Made by a program: the position numbers and the translations under genes
From: a virus
IMG/VR virus record: IMGVR_UViG_3300032753_000044
Span: 1-50,288 of that record
Length of the DNA stretch: 50,288 nt
Direction: 5' to 3' (one strand)
Shown here: piece by piece, positions 1-6,899 of the stretch
Numbering within the stretch: the stretch's first letter is position 1
Layout: the number at the start of each line of letters is the position of its first letter
Notes under the pieces: generated by a model
Seen by the model: the letters and a program-made list of their open reading frames with translations, nothing else
The model's database searches: none
What the model was told of the DNA's origin: nothing

Positions 1-126
1 ATTATTGTAGGTATTTTTATTGGAGCAATTGTCTATGAAGAGCATAGACAATTGGAATGCACTACAAAAGCATTAGAACATAACTTATCTGTAAATGATA
101 CTATATTACTGTGTGGGTTAAGATGA
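1..126 (+). CDS. 3' end of a small membrane-anchored protein (partial)
   Basis: The frame is open from the first base of the window and ends at TGA 124-126, leaving 41 residues. It begins with a hydrophobic stretch (IIVGIFIGAIVY) followed by a polar tail with two cysteines. The stop overlaps the next start as ATGA, the arrangement used throughout this block. The true start lies upstream of the window. I do not recognise a family; a small membrane protein is an inference from the hydrophobic segment. Confidence 0.5.
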   Translation: MIVGIFIGAIVYEEHRQLECTTKALEHNLSVNDTILLCGLR

Positions 127-227
127 GTAAAAACAGAAGAATTATATTGATATCATTATGTATTGCTAACACAATAGCAATAACATCTGCTATTGTGTTA
201 TTAATTGCTTGGGTGAGGACTTGGTGA
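123..227 (+). CDS. Small single-TM protein, 34 aa
   Basis: ATG 123 overlaps the preceding stop (ATGA) and the frame closes at TGA 225-227, which overlaps the next ATG as TGATG. The peptide has a basic start (MSKNRR) followed by one long hydrophobic segment and a short WVRTW end, so it is probably an N-in membrane peptide. No family is recognised. Support comes from the coupled start and stop and the plausible membrane topology. Confidence 0.5.
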   Translation: MSKNRRIILISLCIANTIAITSAIVLLIAWVRTW

Positions 228-457
228 TGCGATTTGGTTATAACGCTTTAATTGTGGGATTTTTATCATATTTATTTTTATTAGCACTAGTATTAATATC
301 ACCATCACCAGTGAAAGAAGAACCTAAACTATTATTTGATCGTAACGGTTGCAAAACATACGTTTTCCACCACAAAGGATCACGAAACTATTACACAGAT
401 TGTGAGAAACAAGATGAAAAATCGGAACCCAGTAGCACGGGCACTCAGGACTCCTAG
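227..457 (+). CDS. Small membrane-anchored protein, DUF4884-like
   Basis: The start is placed at ATG 227, which overlaps the previous stop (TGATG), rather than at the in-frame GTG 209. The product has 76 residues: an N-terminal TM helix (about residues 7-26) and a short exposed domain with two cysteines in a GCKTYVF...YYTDC pattern. That pattern resembles the small DUF4884-type phage proteins I recall, with a disulphide or metal pair following an anchor. The function is unknown. The 3' end overlaps the next gene by 44 nt in another frame. Confidence 0.55.
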   Translation: MRFGYNALIVGFLSYLFLLALVLISPSPVKEEPKLLFDRNGCKTYVFHHKGSRNYYTDCEKQDEKSEPSSTGTQDS

Positions 458-518
458 ATTTAAGATTCAGGTTGTGCCATCAAAGAAACTATACAGTAGA
501 AAGGATAAATGGATATGA
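414..518 (+). CDS. Short basic protein, DUF7230-like, 34 aa
   Basis: ATG 414 opens a 34-codon frame to TGA 516-518. The product is strongly basic and begins MKNRNPVARALRTPRF, matching from memory a family of very short Arg/Lys-rich proteins (M-K-x-R-N-P-V-A-K/R) found in T4-like phages and bacteria. It lies largely inside the 3' end of the preceding gene but in a different frame. Nucleic-acid binding is plausible from charge alone. The function is unknown. Confidence 0.6.
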   Translation: MKNRNPVARALRTPRFKIQVVPSKKLYSRKDKWI

Positions 519-784
519 GTTATTCAAGATGGTCAGATAGCAATTGGTACTCCTTCTATAACTCAGGAACAACCGAATTAAAAAGAGATGATCAGGCATT
601 ATCACTGTGGCATGTGTCTGAAACAAAGACATTCACATACAAAGAATTAATGCATATGGGTGAAGGTAAACTCAGATCATTATACCCAGAAGCAACCGAT
701 GAAGATATAGATGAAGTGCTAGTTATTATTGATAGATTTAAGCGTGATGTGAATGATGATTTTGGTGAGGATGATCATAAGTGA
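509..784 (+). CDS. Hypothetical acidic protein, 91 aa
   Basis: Two starts are possible. ATG 509 lies 4 nt after AAGGA; ATG 515 forms an ATGA overlap with the previous stop. The product is soluble with a Ser/Tyr/Trp-rich N-terminus and an acidic helical C-terminal half (EATDEDIDEVLVIIDRF). No family is recognised. Its stop overlaps GTG 781, the start of the following dehydratase reading frame, so it is translationally coupled to that gene. Confidence 0.6.
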   Translation: MDMSYSRWSDSNWYSFYNSGTTELKRDDQALSLWHVSETKTFTYKELMHMGEGKLRSLYPEATDEDIDEVLVIIDRFKRDVNDDFGEDDHK

Positions 785-1723
785 AAACAATATTGGTGAC
801 TGGTGGATTTGGTTTTATCGGCAGTAATTTTATTTACTTACGCATCTAATCGTGAAAATGTTAATTATAACGAGAGACACAAGTTCGTATATGGTAACAT
901 CAATGAACGTGAATTCGTGGCGCATCTAATTAAACAATATGATATTCGTGATATCATTCACTTTGCCGCAGAGAGTCATGTGGACAATTCCATTACAAAT
1001 CCTGGGGTGTTCATTGAAACTAATATTAATGGCACTTTTAATCTGATAGATGTAGCATATAGGTATTGGATGGAAGAACCATTCAAATTTAAAGAGGGAT
1101 ATGAAAATTCACGATTCCACCACATTTCTACTGATGAGGTGTATGGATCACTAGGAGATGTAGGACATTTCACGGAAACAACCCCATATGCACCAAATTC
1201 CCCCTATTCTGCCAGTAAAGCAAGCAGTGATATGATTGTGAGAAGTTACCATCACACTTATGGTATGAATACTGTCATTACAAACTGTTCTAATAACTAT
1301 GGTCCGAATCAACATAATGAAAAGCTTATACCAACTATCATTAGGAAGTGTATTGCCGGTGAGGACATTCCTGTGTATGGTGATGGCGGTAATGTGCGAG
1401 ATTGGTTATATGTACTAGATCATTGCAAAGGTATTGATCTTGTTTGGCGAAAAGGTATACTAGGTGAGGTATATAATATCGGTGGTCGCAATGAACGTGA
1501 TAACAATTATATTGTGAACTTCATGTGTGATATAATGGATTCACTGAAACCTAAAGAGGGTAGTTATAGAGACCAGATAACATATGTGAAAGATCGTGCC
1601 GGACATGATAGACGTTATGCTATTGATGCGACAAAGATTGAAACCACACTGGGTTGGAGAGCTGAAGAAGACTTTGAATCTGGTATTTGGAAAACCATAG
1701 AATGGTATTTGGAGAAATTATGA
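781..1723 (+). pseudogene. rmlB: dTDP-glucose 4,6-dehydratase with N-terminal deletion/frameshift
   Basis: RmlB makes dTDP-4-keto-6-deoxyglucose for deoxysugars such as rhamnose. GTG 781 encodes a perfect Rossmann start (KTILVTGGFGFIGSNF) but stops at TAA 847. The rest of the enzyme continues in the +1 frame from about position 835 to the stop at 1723, beginning TYASNRENVNYNE. It keeps the STDEVYG and YSASK (Tyr-x3-Lys) catalytic motifs. Against E. coli RmlB, about 17 codons between the GxxGxxG helix and the TYAGNRE segment are missing, with a change of frame. The ORF beginning at ATG 803 would lack the NAD-binding loop. Either the gene is decaying, or the sequence has an assembly or indel error here. 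The catalytic half looks otherwise intact, which points to a recent event. Confidence 0.8.
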
Positions 1724-1797
1724 GAGCTGTATTAGGAATGACTTTGGTATTGGTTGTTGTTGGATTTCTTGTGATGTGGGCGGTGTTGGCGATATGA
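1720..1797 (+). CDS. Tiny single-TM peptide, 25 aa
   Basis: ATG 1720 overlaps the dehydratase stop (ATGA) and the frame closes at TGA 1795-1797, which overlaps the next ATG 1794 (ATGA). The encoded peptide is almost wholly hydrophobic after MRA. It resembles the many tiny membrane peptides in T4-like accessory regions. Coupling on both sides supports translation. No function can be assigned. Confidence 0.45.
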   Translation: MRAVLGMTLVLVVVGFLVMWAVLAI

Positions 1798-2204
1798 GTG
1801 AGATACTTTGTTCAAAATTAATATGTCCGGATGGTACAATTTTACATTCAAAACATCGTCATGACTATGTAGACCATATAGATGCTAATGGATATTATTA
1901 CTTTTTAGATGGTGGGAATGATTATGTCAGATCATCACTAAATGAAATTAGTGGAACATATCTGACTATTACTACTGATGACCCCCACTCTTTAATTAGA
2001 GAACATTTCGTTTGGGGTACATATGGTAAGAATGGTGATGAAGAGTTACGCTATATAATTTTGAAAGATATGGAAGATGAACATGTAGAAGCTGTTTTGG
2101 AATATTTGGAATATGGTGAGAAATGGGTACATATCATTGAGATATTTAGAGATGAATTGAGATATAGAAAAGCAATGAATATTGATAATTTGGGTGATTT
2201 ATGA
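1794..2204 (+). CDS. Hypothetical phage protein, 136 aa
   Basis: The start is set at ATG 1794 (MSEILCSKL) because it overlaps the upstream stop as ATGA; the longer frame from 1776 has no such signal. The product has an N-terminal beta-rich part with a His/Asp-rich stretch (HSKHRHDYVDH) and a helical acidic C-terminus ending in a basic helix (FRDELRYR). It looks like a small conserved protein of aquatic T4-like phages, but I cannot name a function. The stop overlaps the next gene (ATGA). Confidence 0.65.
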   Translation: MSEILCSKLICPDGTILHSKHRHDYVDHIDANGYYYFLDGGNDYVRSSLNEISGTYLTITTDDPHSLIREHFVWGTYGKNGDEELRYIILKDMEDEHVEAVLEYLEYGEKWVHIIEIFRDELRYRKAMNIDNLGDL

Positions 2205-2824
2205 CATTGAATGAGCAGTTTAAAAAAAATGGTTTTGTGGTACTCGAAAATGTTCTTTTGGGGGAAACTCTTGAGATTTTATCGATAGATTTTAAGATGA
2301 TGCGAGATACCACAAAATATCTTTCTGGTCTATCTGATGATGAATTTAAGATCGAATACTCGGACACCCAAGTACCAAAATCATTTAATCATTATTCGGC
2401 ATATTGTTTTGAAAGTTTATTGGTATATCTCAAACCAAAAATGGAGGAGATTATTGGTAAGGAATTATACGCAACATACTGTTATGCTAGAATTATGCAA
2501 GCTGGGGCATCTATGGCAAAACATAGGGATAGACCATCGTGTCAGTATTCTGCTACGTTATGTATTCAGGATGATAAAACTCACCCATACCCAATATACA
2601 TAGAGAATTATGAAGGAGAGGTGTCTTGCGTTACATTGGAACCCGGGAGTATGTTGGTGTATCATGGCACACAATTAAATCACTGGAGACAAGAGTTTTT
2701 TGGATCGGAACATATCCAAACTTTTCTACATTATGTTGATGCGAATGGGCCATATAAAAATTATAAATATGATAAACGACCAATATTAGGTTTATCAAGC
2801 GATTATAAAGGAGTAAATACATGA
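2201..2824 (+). CDS. 2OG-Fe(II) oxygenase-family protein
   Basis: This 207-aa protein has the layout of a phage 2-oxoglutarate/Fe(II)-dependent dioxygenase. A His-x-Asp pair lies in KHRD (H108, D110). A distal His follows the GSMLVYHGTQLNHW segment (H155 or H161), and a final strand QTFLHYV completes the double-stranded beta-helix. Such enzymes hydroxylate proteins or small molecules; the substrate is unknown. It sits directly upstream of the glycine-rich tail protein, overlapping as ATGA, and another oxygenase lies two genes downstream, so tail-protein modification is a possible but unproven role. Confidence 0.7.
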   Translation: MTLNEQFKKNGFVVLENVLLGETLEILSIDFKMMRDTTKYLSGLSDDEFKIEYSDTQVPKSFNHYSAYCFESLLVYLKPKMEEIIGKELYATYCYARIMQAGASMAKHRDRPSCQYSATLCIQDDKTHPYPIYIENYEGEVSCVTLEPGSMLVYHGTQLNHWRQEFFGSEHIQTFLHYVDANGPYKNYKYDKRPILGLSSDYKGVNT

Positions 2825-3423
2825 CAGCGGTCTTGGGTAATGGTAATATAACATTTGGGGATTCCACGGCACAGGCAACAGCATTTGCTGGATATGGTGG
2901 ACAAGTATTCACTGCACCGGGAACTTTCACTATACCAACAGGGGTGACTAAATTGAAAGTTACTGTGGTTGGTTCTGGTGGTGGTGGTGGTGGTAATGGT
3001 GGTGGTGGTGGTGGTGGTGGTGGTGGTATTTCTTTTCTTACGGGATTAACTCCTGGTGGTACTATTAGTGTTACAACTGGTGCTGCTGGTACTCCTGGTG
3101 CTGCACCAGCAGCACCAGGCGGTGTTGGTGGATCATCAAGTATTGCATCTGGTACACAGGCTATAACCACAATAACATGTACTGGTGGTGGTGGTGGTGG
3201 TCCTGCTGCTGGTGGTGTTGGTGGTGTTGGTTCTGGTGCAGGATATAATGTGTATGGTGGTGGTGGTAGTGCATTTGGTGGTGGTGGTGGTGGTGGTCCG
3301 TCATTACTCAGTGGGGGGAAACCAGTACCAGCGGCAGCAACTTATGGTGGTGGTGGTGGTGGTGGTGGTGGTCCTGGTGCTGGTGGTGCAGGCTCCTCTG
3401 GTGTTGTGATGTTCGAATGGTAA
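2821..3423 (+). CDS. Glycine-rich tail fibre/adhesin-like protein
   Basis: The 200-aa product starts with a fibre-type segment (GNITFGDSTAQATAF). A short beta domain (VFTAPGTFTIPTGVTKLKV) follows, then about 130 residues dominated by polyglycine runs of 5-10 residues, and the end GVVMFEW. This matches the glycine-rich domains of phage tail tips and adhesins, which form polyglycine-II sandwiches and recognise host surfaces. It overlaps the upstream oxygenase stop (ATGA), and a small tail-associated gene follows. Nearly every glycine is encoded by GGT, giving DNA microsatellites. A tail role is inferred; no trimerisation or chaperone domain is visible. Confidence 0.7.
   Translation: MTAVLGNGNITFGDSTAQATAFAGYGGQVFTAPGTFTIPTGVTKLKVTVVGSGGGGGGNGGGGGGGGGGISFLTGLTPGGTISVTTGAAGTPGAAPAAPGGVGGSSSIASGTQAITTITCTGGGGGGPAAGGVGGVGSGAGYNVYGGGGSAFGGGGGGGPSLLSGGKPVPAAATYGGGGGGGGGPGAGGAGSSGVVMFEW
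2977..3390 (+). repeat. GGT trinucleotide microsatellite clusters
   Basis: Several uninterrupted or nearly uninterrupted GGT runs occur, at about 2977-2994, 2998-3029, 3184-3201, 3256-3267, 3277-3297 and 3346-3372. Identical codon choice far beyond the needs of glycine coding makes these sites prone to in-frame slippage, so repeat number probably varies among phage progeny. Confidence 0.85.
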
Positions 3424-3433
3424 GGAGATATTC

Positions 3434-3625
3434 ATGAAAGCATTAATATCAAAAAAAGAAACTGTGGAAACTGGATATCGTGTGGCTCAGGTTGAACCAG
3501 ATGATAATATTTTTCCATTAGCAATTGATATGTTCTGGGCAGATTGTCCAGACACCATAATTGCTGATATGTACTGGTATGATCCAGAGAATGAATCATT
3601 TGTGGAAGTTATAATCCCTGCTTAA
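3434..3625 (+). CDS. Small tail-associated protein, 63 aa
   Basis: An AAGGAG Shine-Dalgarno precedes ATG 3434. The product begins MKALISKKETVETGYRVAQV and contains FWADCPDTIIADMYWYDP. Similar 60-75 aa proteins are, from memory, commonly found just after tail-fibre genes in T4-like cyanophages. Its role is unknown; position suggests a fibre accessory or assembly function. It lies between the glycine-rich protein and a second oxygenase. Confidence 0.6.
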   Translation: MKALISKKETVETGYRVAQVEPDDNIFPLAIDMFWADCPDTIIADMYWYDPENESFVEVIIPA

Positions 3626-3639
3626 ATTAGGAATTTGTT

Positions 3640-4236
3640 ATGTGGAATATTAGTGATAAAAAAGATAATTACAGCGAAACGTATGCGTGTTCCGAAGGTC
3701 TCTTTACGAAGGGGGAATGTGAACTAATCATAAAACAAGGATTGGAATTACAAAAACAAGTTGGACAAACGTTCGATGTAGATCCAAACAAACCAGAACC
3801 CGATAAAACTATCAGGAACAATTCGGTGGCGTGGATTAATCCGGAAAACAAAGACACACTTTGGATATATGAACGCATCATGCTCGCACTAAAAGAAGCA
3901 AATGATTCTATTTTCAATTATGCATTAACTTGGGGTGAGGATTTCCAATTCACGATTTATGATGAGGTTGATAACCATTACACCAGACATATGGATTCTG
4001 GTGTATATGGTGATGCTGCAACCCGAAAACTAACATTTTCGTTACAATTATCTGATCCTGAATATTATGAAGGTAGTAGATTGTTGTTACACACTCAACA
4101 CAAACCAATTGAAGCAAATATCATACAAGGAACAATTAACTTCTTCCCGTCATACATTTTACATGAAGTTACTCCATTAACATCAGGTAAAAGATATGCG
4201 GTAGTTGGTTGGATACATGGGCCAAAATTTAGATGA
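3640..4236 (+). CDS. PKHD-type 2OG-Fe(II) hydroxylase
   Basis: This 198-aa protein carries the full iron and cosubstrate set of the prolyl-hydroxylase-like class: HMD (H117, D119), the distal His in ILHEV (H175) and the 2OG-binding Arg in GKRYAVVGW (R185). The core spans about residues 100-195 and follows an N-terminal helical region. It probably hydroxylates a protein or peptide side chain; the substrate is unknown. Its stop overlaps the following gene by an ATGA. It is the second oxygenase flanking the tail-adhesin pair. Confidence 0.85.
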   Translation: MWNISDKKDNYSETYACSEGLFTKGECELIIKQGLELQKQVGQTFDVDPNKPEPDKTIRNNSVAWINPENKDTLWIYERIMLALKEANDSIFNYALTWGEDFQFTIYDEVDNHYTRHMDSGVYGDAATRKLTFSLQLSDPEYYEGSRLLLHTQHKPIEANIIQGTINFFPSYILHEVTPLTSGKRYAVVGWIHGPKFR

Positions 4237-4556
4237 TTGACTTAAAATATAAATCTCAAAAAACATATTCACCAATAGACTCAAACTGGAACTGTTTCTG
4301 GCATAAGTTGAGTGGTGATGAATTAAAACAACAGATCATTTCTCTTTTCTATAAACCAACTAATCAAGAGAATAGTTGGAGTTTTGATGATGTGTCGGTC
4401 CCATATAAGATGTATGATGATGATGGACTATCGATGTGGTTAAAAGAGAAATATGGTGATTTGCCGGAAAATGATATAACCGAATGTGTGGAATATATCT
4501 TTGAATTCTTAGATGATGCAAAGATCGAATACACAGGAAAACCTTTTAGGAAATGA
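4233..4556 (+). CDS. Hypothetical protein, 107 aa
   Basis: It starts at an ATGA overlap with the hydroxylase. The sequence is Trp/Tyr-rich with an acidic C-terminal helix (ECVEYIFEFLDDAKIEY). No family or motif is recognised. It ends just before a strong promoter and so closes this transcription block. Confidence 0.55.
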   Translation: MIDLKYKSQKTYSPIDSNWNCFWHKLSGDELKQQIISLFYKPTNQENSWSFDDVSVPYKMYDDDGLSMWLKEKYGDLPENDITECVEYIFEFLDDAKIEYTGKPFRK

Positions 4557-4561
4557 TTCTC

Positions 4562-4591
4562 TTGACACTACCATCACACTTATGGTATAAT
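4562..4591 (+). promoter_or_regulatory. Sigma70-like promoter
   Basis: TTGACA at 4562-4567 and TATAAT at 4586-4591 are separated by 18 nt, with both hexamers at consensus. It lies in the gap between two genes and would start a transcript about 20 nt before ATG 4619. This type, recognised by the host polymerase, recurs upstream of early/middle genes in this window. Confidence 0.8.
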
Positions 4592-4618
4592 GTCCTATAT
4601 TTTGAGTGAGAATATATT

Positions 4619-4816
4619 ATGATCGAAAATTTAAACCATACTGGCACAGATCATGTCTGTAGCGTCTGCTCTTGTGATTTCACCGATGATGAAGGTGGAA
4701 TCATATGATTCTTTGGGATACTCCCTGTCGCATTTTGCCCATTTTGTTACTCGTCCATGTATGATATGGTCGAACAGGATATGAGAGATTATGAGGAAGA
4801 AGAATGGCAAGAATAA
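4619..4816 (+). pseudogene. Zinc-ribbon protein interrupted by an in-frame TGA
   Basis: One continuous frame runs 65 codons from ATG 4619 to TAA 4814 except for TGA at 4706-4708. The first part holds CSVCSCDF and DEGGII; after the TGA come FFGILPVAFCPFCYSSMYDM and an acidic tail. Together they form a Cys4 (CxxC...CxxC) ribbon in which a Gly is expected at the TGA position, so a GGA to TGA change is likely. TGA is used as an ordinary stop by neighbouring genes, so codon reassignment is not the explanation. The downstream gene overlaps the end of the interrupted frame by 13 nt. Read-through, or a sequencing error, remain alternatives. Confidence 0.7.
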
Positions 4817-5058
4817 CAGAATGTCCTAAGTGTCAAACAAAAACCAAAATATCTACAGAAATTGGCCAATACTGTCCAAATAGAGATTGTGATGTCATTG
4901 AGGTATATGATCCAGTAAAATTCGCTCACAAAGATAGATATAATATCTACACGAGAGAATCTGTTGTACAAGAATGTATTGATATTATCTTAAGTAAAAC
5001 CGATAGATGTGGTAAAGAATACTATGCTAATCTTTTGAAGAAACACTTTAGCGTATGA
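4804..5058 (+). CDS. Small zinc-ribbon protein, 84 aa
   Basis: The N-terminal half has two cysteine pairs, CPKC near residue 8 and C-P-N-R-D-C near residue 24, that would bind zinc. The C-terminal half is helical and basic (ECIDIILSKTDRCGKEYYANLLKKHF). ATG 4804 overlaps the end of the preceding interrupted zinc-ribbon gene, so two zinc-ribbon genes are in tandem. Nucleic-acid or protein binding is likely, but the target is unknown. Confidence 0.65.
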   Translation: MARITECPKCQTKTKISTEIGQYCPNRDCDVIEVYDPVKFAHKDRYNIYTRESVVQECIDIILSKTDRCGKEYYANLLKKHFSV

Positions 5059-5186
5059 AAGCATTTCTGGATGTTCTAGGAACTAAAGTTCTACAGGGTT
5101 TACTTCTGATAACATTTGTGATAACATTACCCATAATCGTTGTTATCATGATCAAAGAAGAAATATCATTTAGGAAACAAAAATGA
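5055..5186 (+). CDS. Single-TM protein, 43 aa
   Basis: ATG 5055 overlaps the previous stop (ATGA) and the frame ends at TGA 5184-5186, which overlaps the next ATG 5183. One strong hydrophobic helix (LLLITFVITLPIIVVIMI) is followed by a charged tail. It is probably an inner-membrane peptide of unknown role. Confidence 0.5.
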   Translation: MKAFLDVLGTKVLQGLLLITFVITLPIIVVIMIKEEISFRKQK

Positions 5187-5329
5187 AACCCTTTGCAATA
5201 ATTATATTGATTATACTTTTATTCATTTATATTCAAATTGAGATTTCTGCGATGAATCCGTGTAGTAACTTTTCTAGTAAGCCGTCTGGATGTAATTCCG
5301 ATAATATAGGGAGCAGTGATGAATTTTGA
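5183..5329 (+). CDS. Small secreted or membrane protein, 48 aa
   Basis: It is coupled to the gene before it (ATGA). An N-terminal hydrophobic stretch (FAIIILIILLFIYI) is followed by a short polar segment with two cysteines (NPCSNF...SGCN) that could form a disulphide outside the cytoplasm. No family is recognised. Confidence 0.45.
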   Translation: MKPFAIIILIILLFIYIQIEISAMNPCSNFSSKPSGCNSDNIGSSDEF

Positions 5330-5522
5330 TGATTATAGATGCGAAACACCAAAATATTCATTCCATAATCCAGAATATTCTGAATGGACGTGCTATTTGT
5401 TTGGTGGTAGTGGAACAGGGGGTATTAGATATATTCCATTAAAAGGTCATGCGCCTAATTGGTTTGTTAGATTTATGATGAGAATCTGCTTCAATTGCAA
5501 ATGGGTGAAAAATGGTAAATGA
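5319..5522 (+). CDS. Conserved T4-like phage protein, 67 aa
   Basis: ATG 5319 follows an AGGGAG Shine-Dalgarno by five bases, so it is preferred over the in-frame GTG 5316. The product (MNFDDYRCETPKYSF...EWTCYLF, then a glycine-rich loop and NWFVRFMMRICFNCKW) resembles a small protein common in aquatic T4-like phages. Its cysteines may bind metal. The function is unknown. It overlaps both neighbours. Confidence 0.6.
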   Translation: MNFDDYRCETPKYSFHNPEYSEWTCYLFGGSGTGGIRYIPLKGHAPNWFVRFMMRICFNCKWVKNGK

Positions 5523-5796
5523 AACTGAGTTGGTGTTGGTGGATACAATTCACCAATTTCATGTCCGGTATCTAATCGAGGTGCCGAGGGGTAAGTCTGA
5601 ATATGCATTGGATACTGTGGCTTGTGATGGTGGATCTGAGTTCTCACAAAAATTCATTGGTGAAAATGTTGTCACACACAGAGTGATCACAAAAGAAGAA
5701 GCACTGGTGTTGTGTGATGAAGAAAATTCATACTGTACAACATGGTCCGATGAAAAGAAATTGAATATATTTATGACTCCGTGGGTTGGTGATTAA
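5512..5796 (+). CDS. Conserved hypothetical phage protein, 94 aa
   Basis: It starts inside the 3' end of the previous gene. The mixed alpha/beta product contains YALDTVACDGGSEFSQKF and VITKEEALVLCDEEN, a pattern I associate with a small uncharacterised family in T4-like phages. No catalytic motif is visible. Confidence 0.6.
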   Translation: MVNETELVLVDTIHQFHVRYLIEVPRGKSEYALDTVACDGGSEFSQKFIGENVVTHRVITKEEALVLCDEENSYCTTWSDEKKLNIFMTPWVGD

Positions 5797-5835
5797 TGCC
5801 CAATAATATTTGATGTTTAACTTTGAGGAAATGAT

Positions 5836-6027
5836 ATGCGTAAAAGAGATAGTGGTGTGATTGGATGGGTTTTTGTTTGTACTTTGGTTTTAACATTGTT
5901 TTCTGCATGGGTTACACATGTTGTGGTGTGTATTAAAACTGCATCATGGGGATTCTTGATTGCTGGTGCGATTGCATTCCCTGTTGCGTGGGTTCATGGG
6001 ATTGGATACTGGCTTGGAGTTTGGTGA
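5836..6027 (+). CDS. Two-TM small membrane protein, 63 aa
   Basis: GAGGAAATGAT precedes ATG 5836. The product has a charged start (MRKRDSG) and two hydrophobic helices (GWVFVCTLVLTLFSAWV and GFLIAGAIAFPVAWVHGIGY). Similar WGFLIAGA...HGIG proteins recur in aquatic myoviruses. The function is unknown; a role at the inner membrane is inferred. The stop overlaps the next start (TGATG). Confidence 0.6.
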   Translation: MRKRDSGVIGWVFVCTLVLTLFSAWVTHVVVCIKTASWGFLIAGAIAFPVAWVHGIGYWLGVW

Positions 6028-6647
6028 TGCGTGTATATATGTCAACATATCGCTCACACTGGCTATCACCCTATGTTATTTTAGAGAAATTCTTTTTTTG
6101 GCGTAAGGGGTATGATGTTTACGAAAGTACTCCACCAAAGTGGTTACAATCTATTATGGGTGGTATACAAAAGTTTCTCAACATTGTACATCCACGTATT
6201 CAATATGTGAAGATTGATGAGTATGATTTGTGGGATGCTGACCATACTTTGGGCAAAATTATCCTACCTATGCTCAAAATGTTGAGAGAATCGAAGGAGG
6301 GTGCACCAAATACTGATGATGAGGATGTGCCGGAAATACTTAGATCAACCTCAGCACCAGAGAAAGAACACGAGTGGGACACCGATGCCAACCATTTTCT
6401 GAGATGGGATTGGATACTTAGCGAAGAGATATTTGCATTTGAATCTCTGTTTACTGATTGGGCTCTTGATTTTACTTCTGGGGTATATGACATTAAATGG
6501 GTTAAGGGTGATGATGGTCTAACCGAAATGACCATAGGACCAAATCATACATACGAAACTGATTATGTCGGTGTGGCGGAATATCAAAAACGCATTGATA
6601 ATGGGTTTAGACTGTGGGGAAAATATTTTCAGGCTCATTGGTGTTGA
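6027..6647 (+). CDS. Conserved T4-like phage protein, about 206 aa
   Basis: The start is taken at ATG 6027 (TGATG with the upstream stop); ATG 6039 is an alternative. The product is soluble and aromatic-rich. Recognisable conserved blocks are HWLSPYVILEKFFFW, VKIDEYDLWDADHTLG, LPMLKMLRESKEGAP, VPEILRSTSAP and EWDTDANHFLRWDW. From memory this is a widely conserved uncharacterised protein of cyanophages and relatives; it may be virion-associated or act on a nucleotide or host target. It forms a coupled group with the small genes around it. Confidence 0.7.
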   Translation: MRVYMSTYRSHWLSPYVILEKFFFWRKGYDVYESTPPKWLQSIMGGIQKFLNIVHPRIQYVKIDEYDLWDADHTLGKIILPMLKMLRESKEGAPNTDDEDVPEILRSTSAPEKEHEWDTDANHFLRWDWILSEEIFAFESLFTDWALDFTSGVYDIKWVKGDDGLTEMTIGPNHTYETDYVGVAEYQKRIDNGFRLWGKYFQAHWC

Positions 6648-6648
6648 T

Positions 6649-6780
6649 ATGAAAGTAGAAAAACTTATGCGGAAAATGTACCAGGCAATTATTGATGGTG
6701 ATGTGGTGAAAGAGAAAATACTATGGTTGAAAGCAATTCGAAAGTCACTAAAGGGAAAAGATACTCAAGGAATTCGTTGA
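6649..6780 (+). CDS. Small basic helical protein, 43 aa
   Basis: ATG 6649 follows the previous stop by one base. The product MKVEKLMRKMYQAIIDGDV... is a basic amphipathic helical peptide rich in Lys and Leu, similar to small proteins I recall beside the preceding gene in related phages. The function is unknown. Its stop overlaps TTG 6777. Confidence 0.6.
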   Translation: MKVEKLMRKMYQAIIDGDVVKEKILWLKAIRKSLKGKDTQGIR

Positions 6781-6890
6781 TATATCGTTTGGAGCTAGAT
6801 AATAAATATATACAGAAAGCAATAATAACTGATCTATCATTCATACTATTATTGCTTAGTTTTGTTTATATCATCCATTACATATACTAA
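6777..6890 (+). CDS. Possible TTG-started single-TM peptide, 37 aa
   Basis: A frame of 37 codons begins with TTG 6777, overlapping the upstream stop (TTGA), and ends at TAA 6888-6890. It has a polar start and one hydrophobic helix (FILLLLSFVYIIHYIY) and fills the gap before the endolysin gene. Non-AUG initiation and the lack of a clear Shine-Dalgarno make it tentative. Confidence 0.35.
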   Translation: MIYRLELDNKYIQKAIITDLSFILLLLSFVYIIHYIY

Positions 6891-6899
6891 GGAAAATAC

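Noticed and set aside
2631-3170. Long (-) strand frame rich in proline opposite the glycine-rich gene
   Set aside because: It is the antisense shadow of GGT repeats (ACC codons read as proline/threonine); no start signal or independent protein features.
3185-3409. Valine/leucine-rich (+) frame in the GGT region
   Set aside because: Frame-shifted reading of the same GGT repeats (GTG, TGG), with no gene-like composition.
4706-4708. TGA as a reassigned sense codon
   Set aside because: Many clear genes in the window end at TGA within ATGA overlaps, so TGA works as a stop; a single nonsense change or read-through is simpler.
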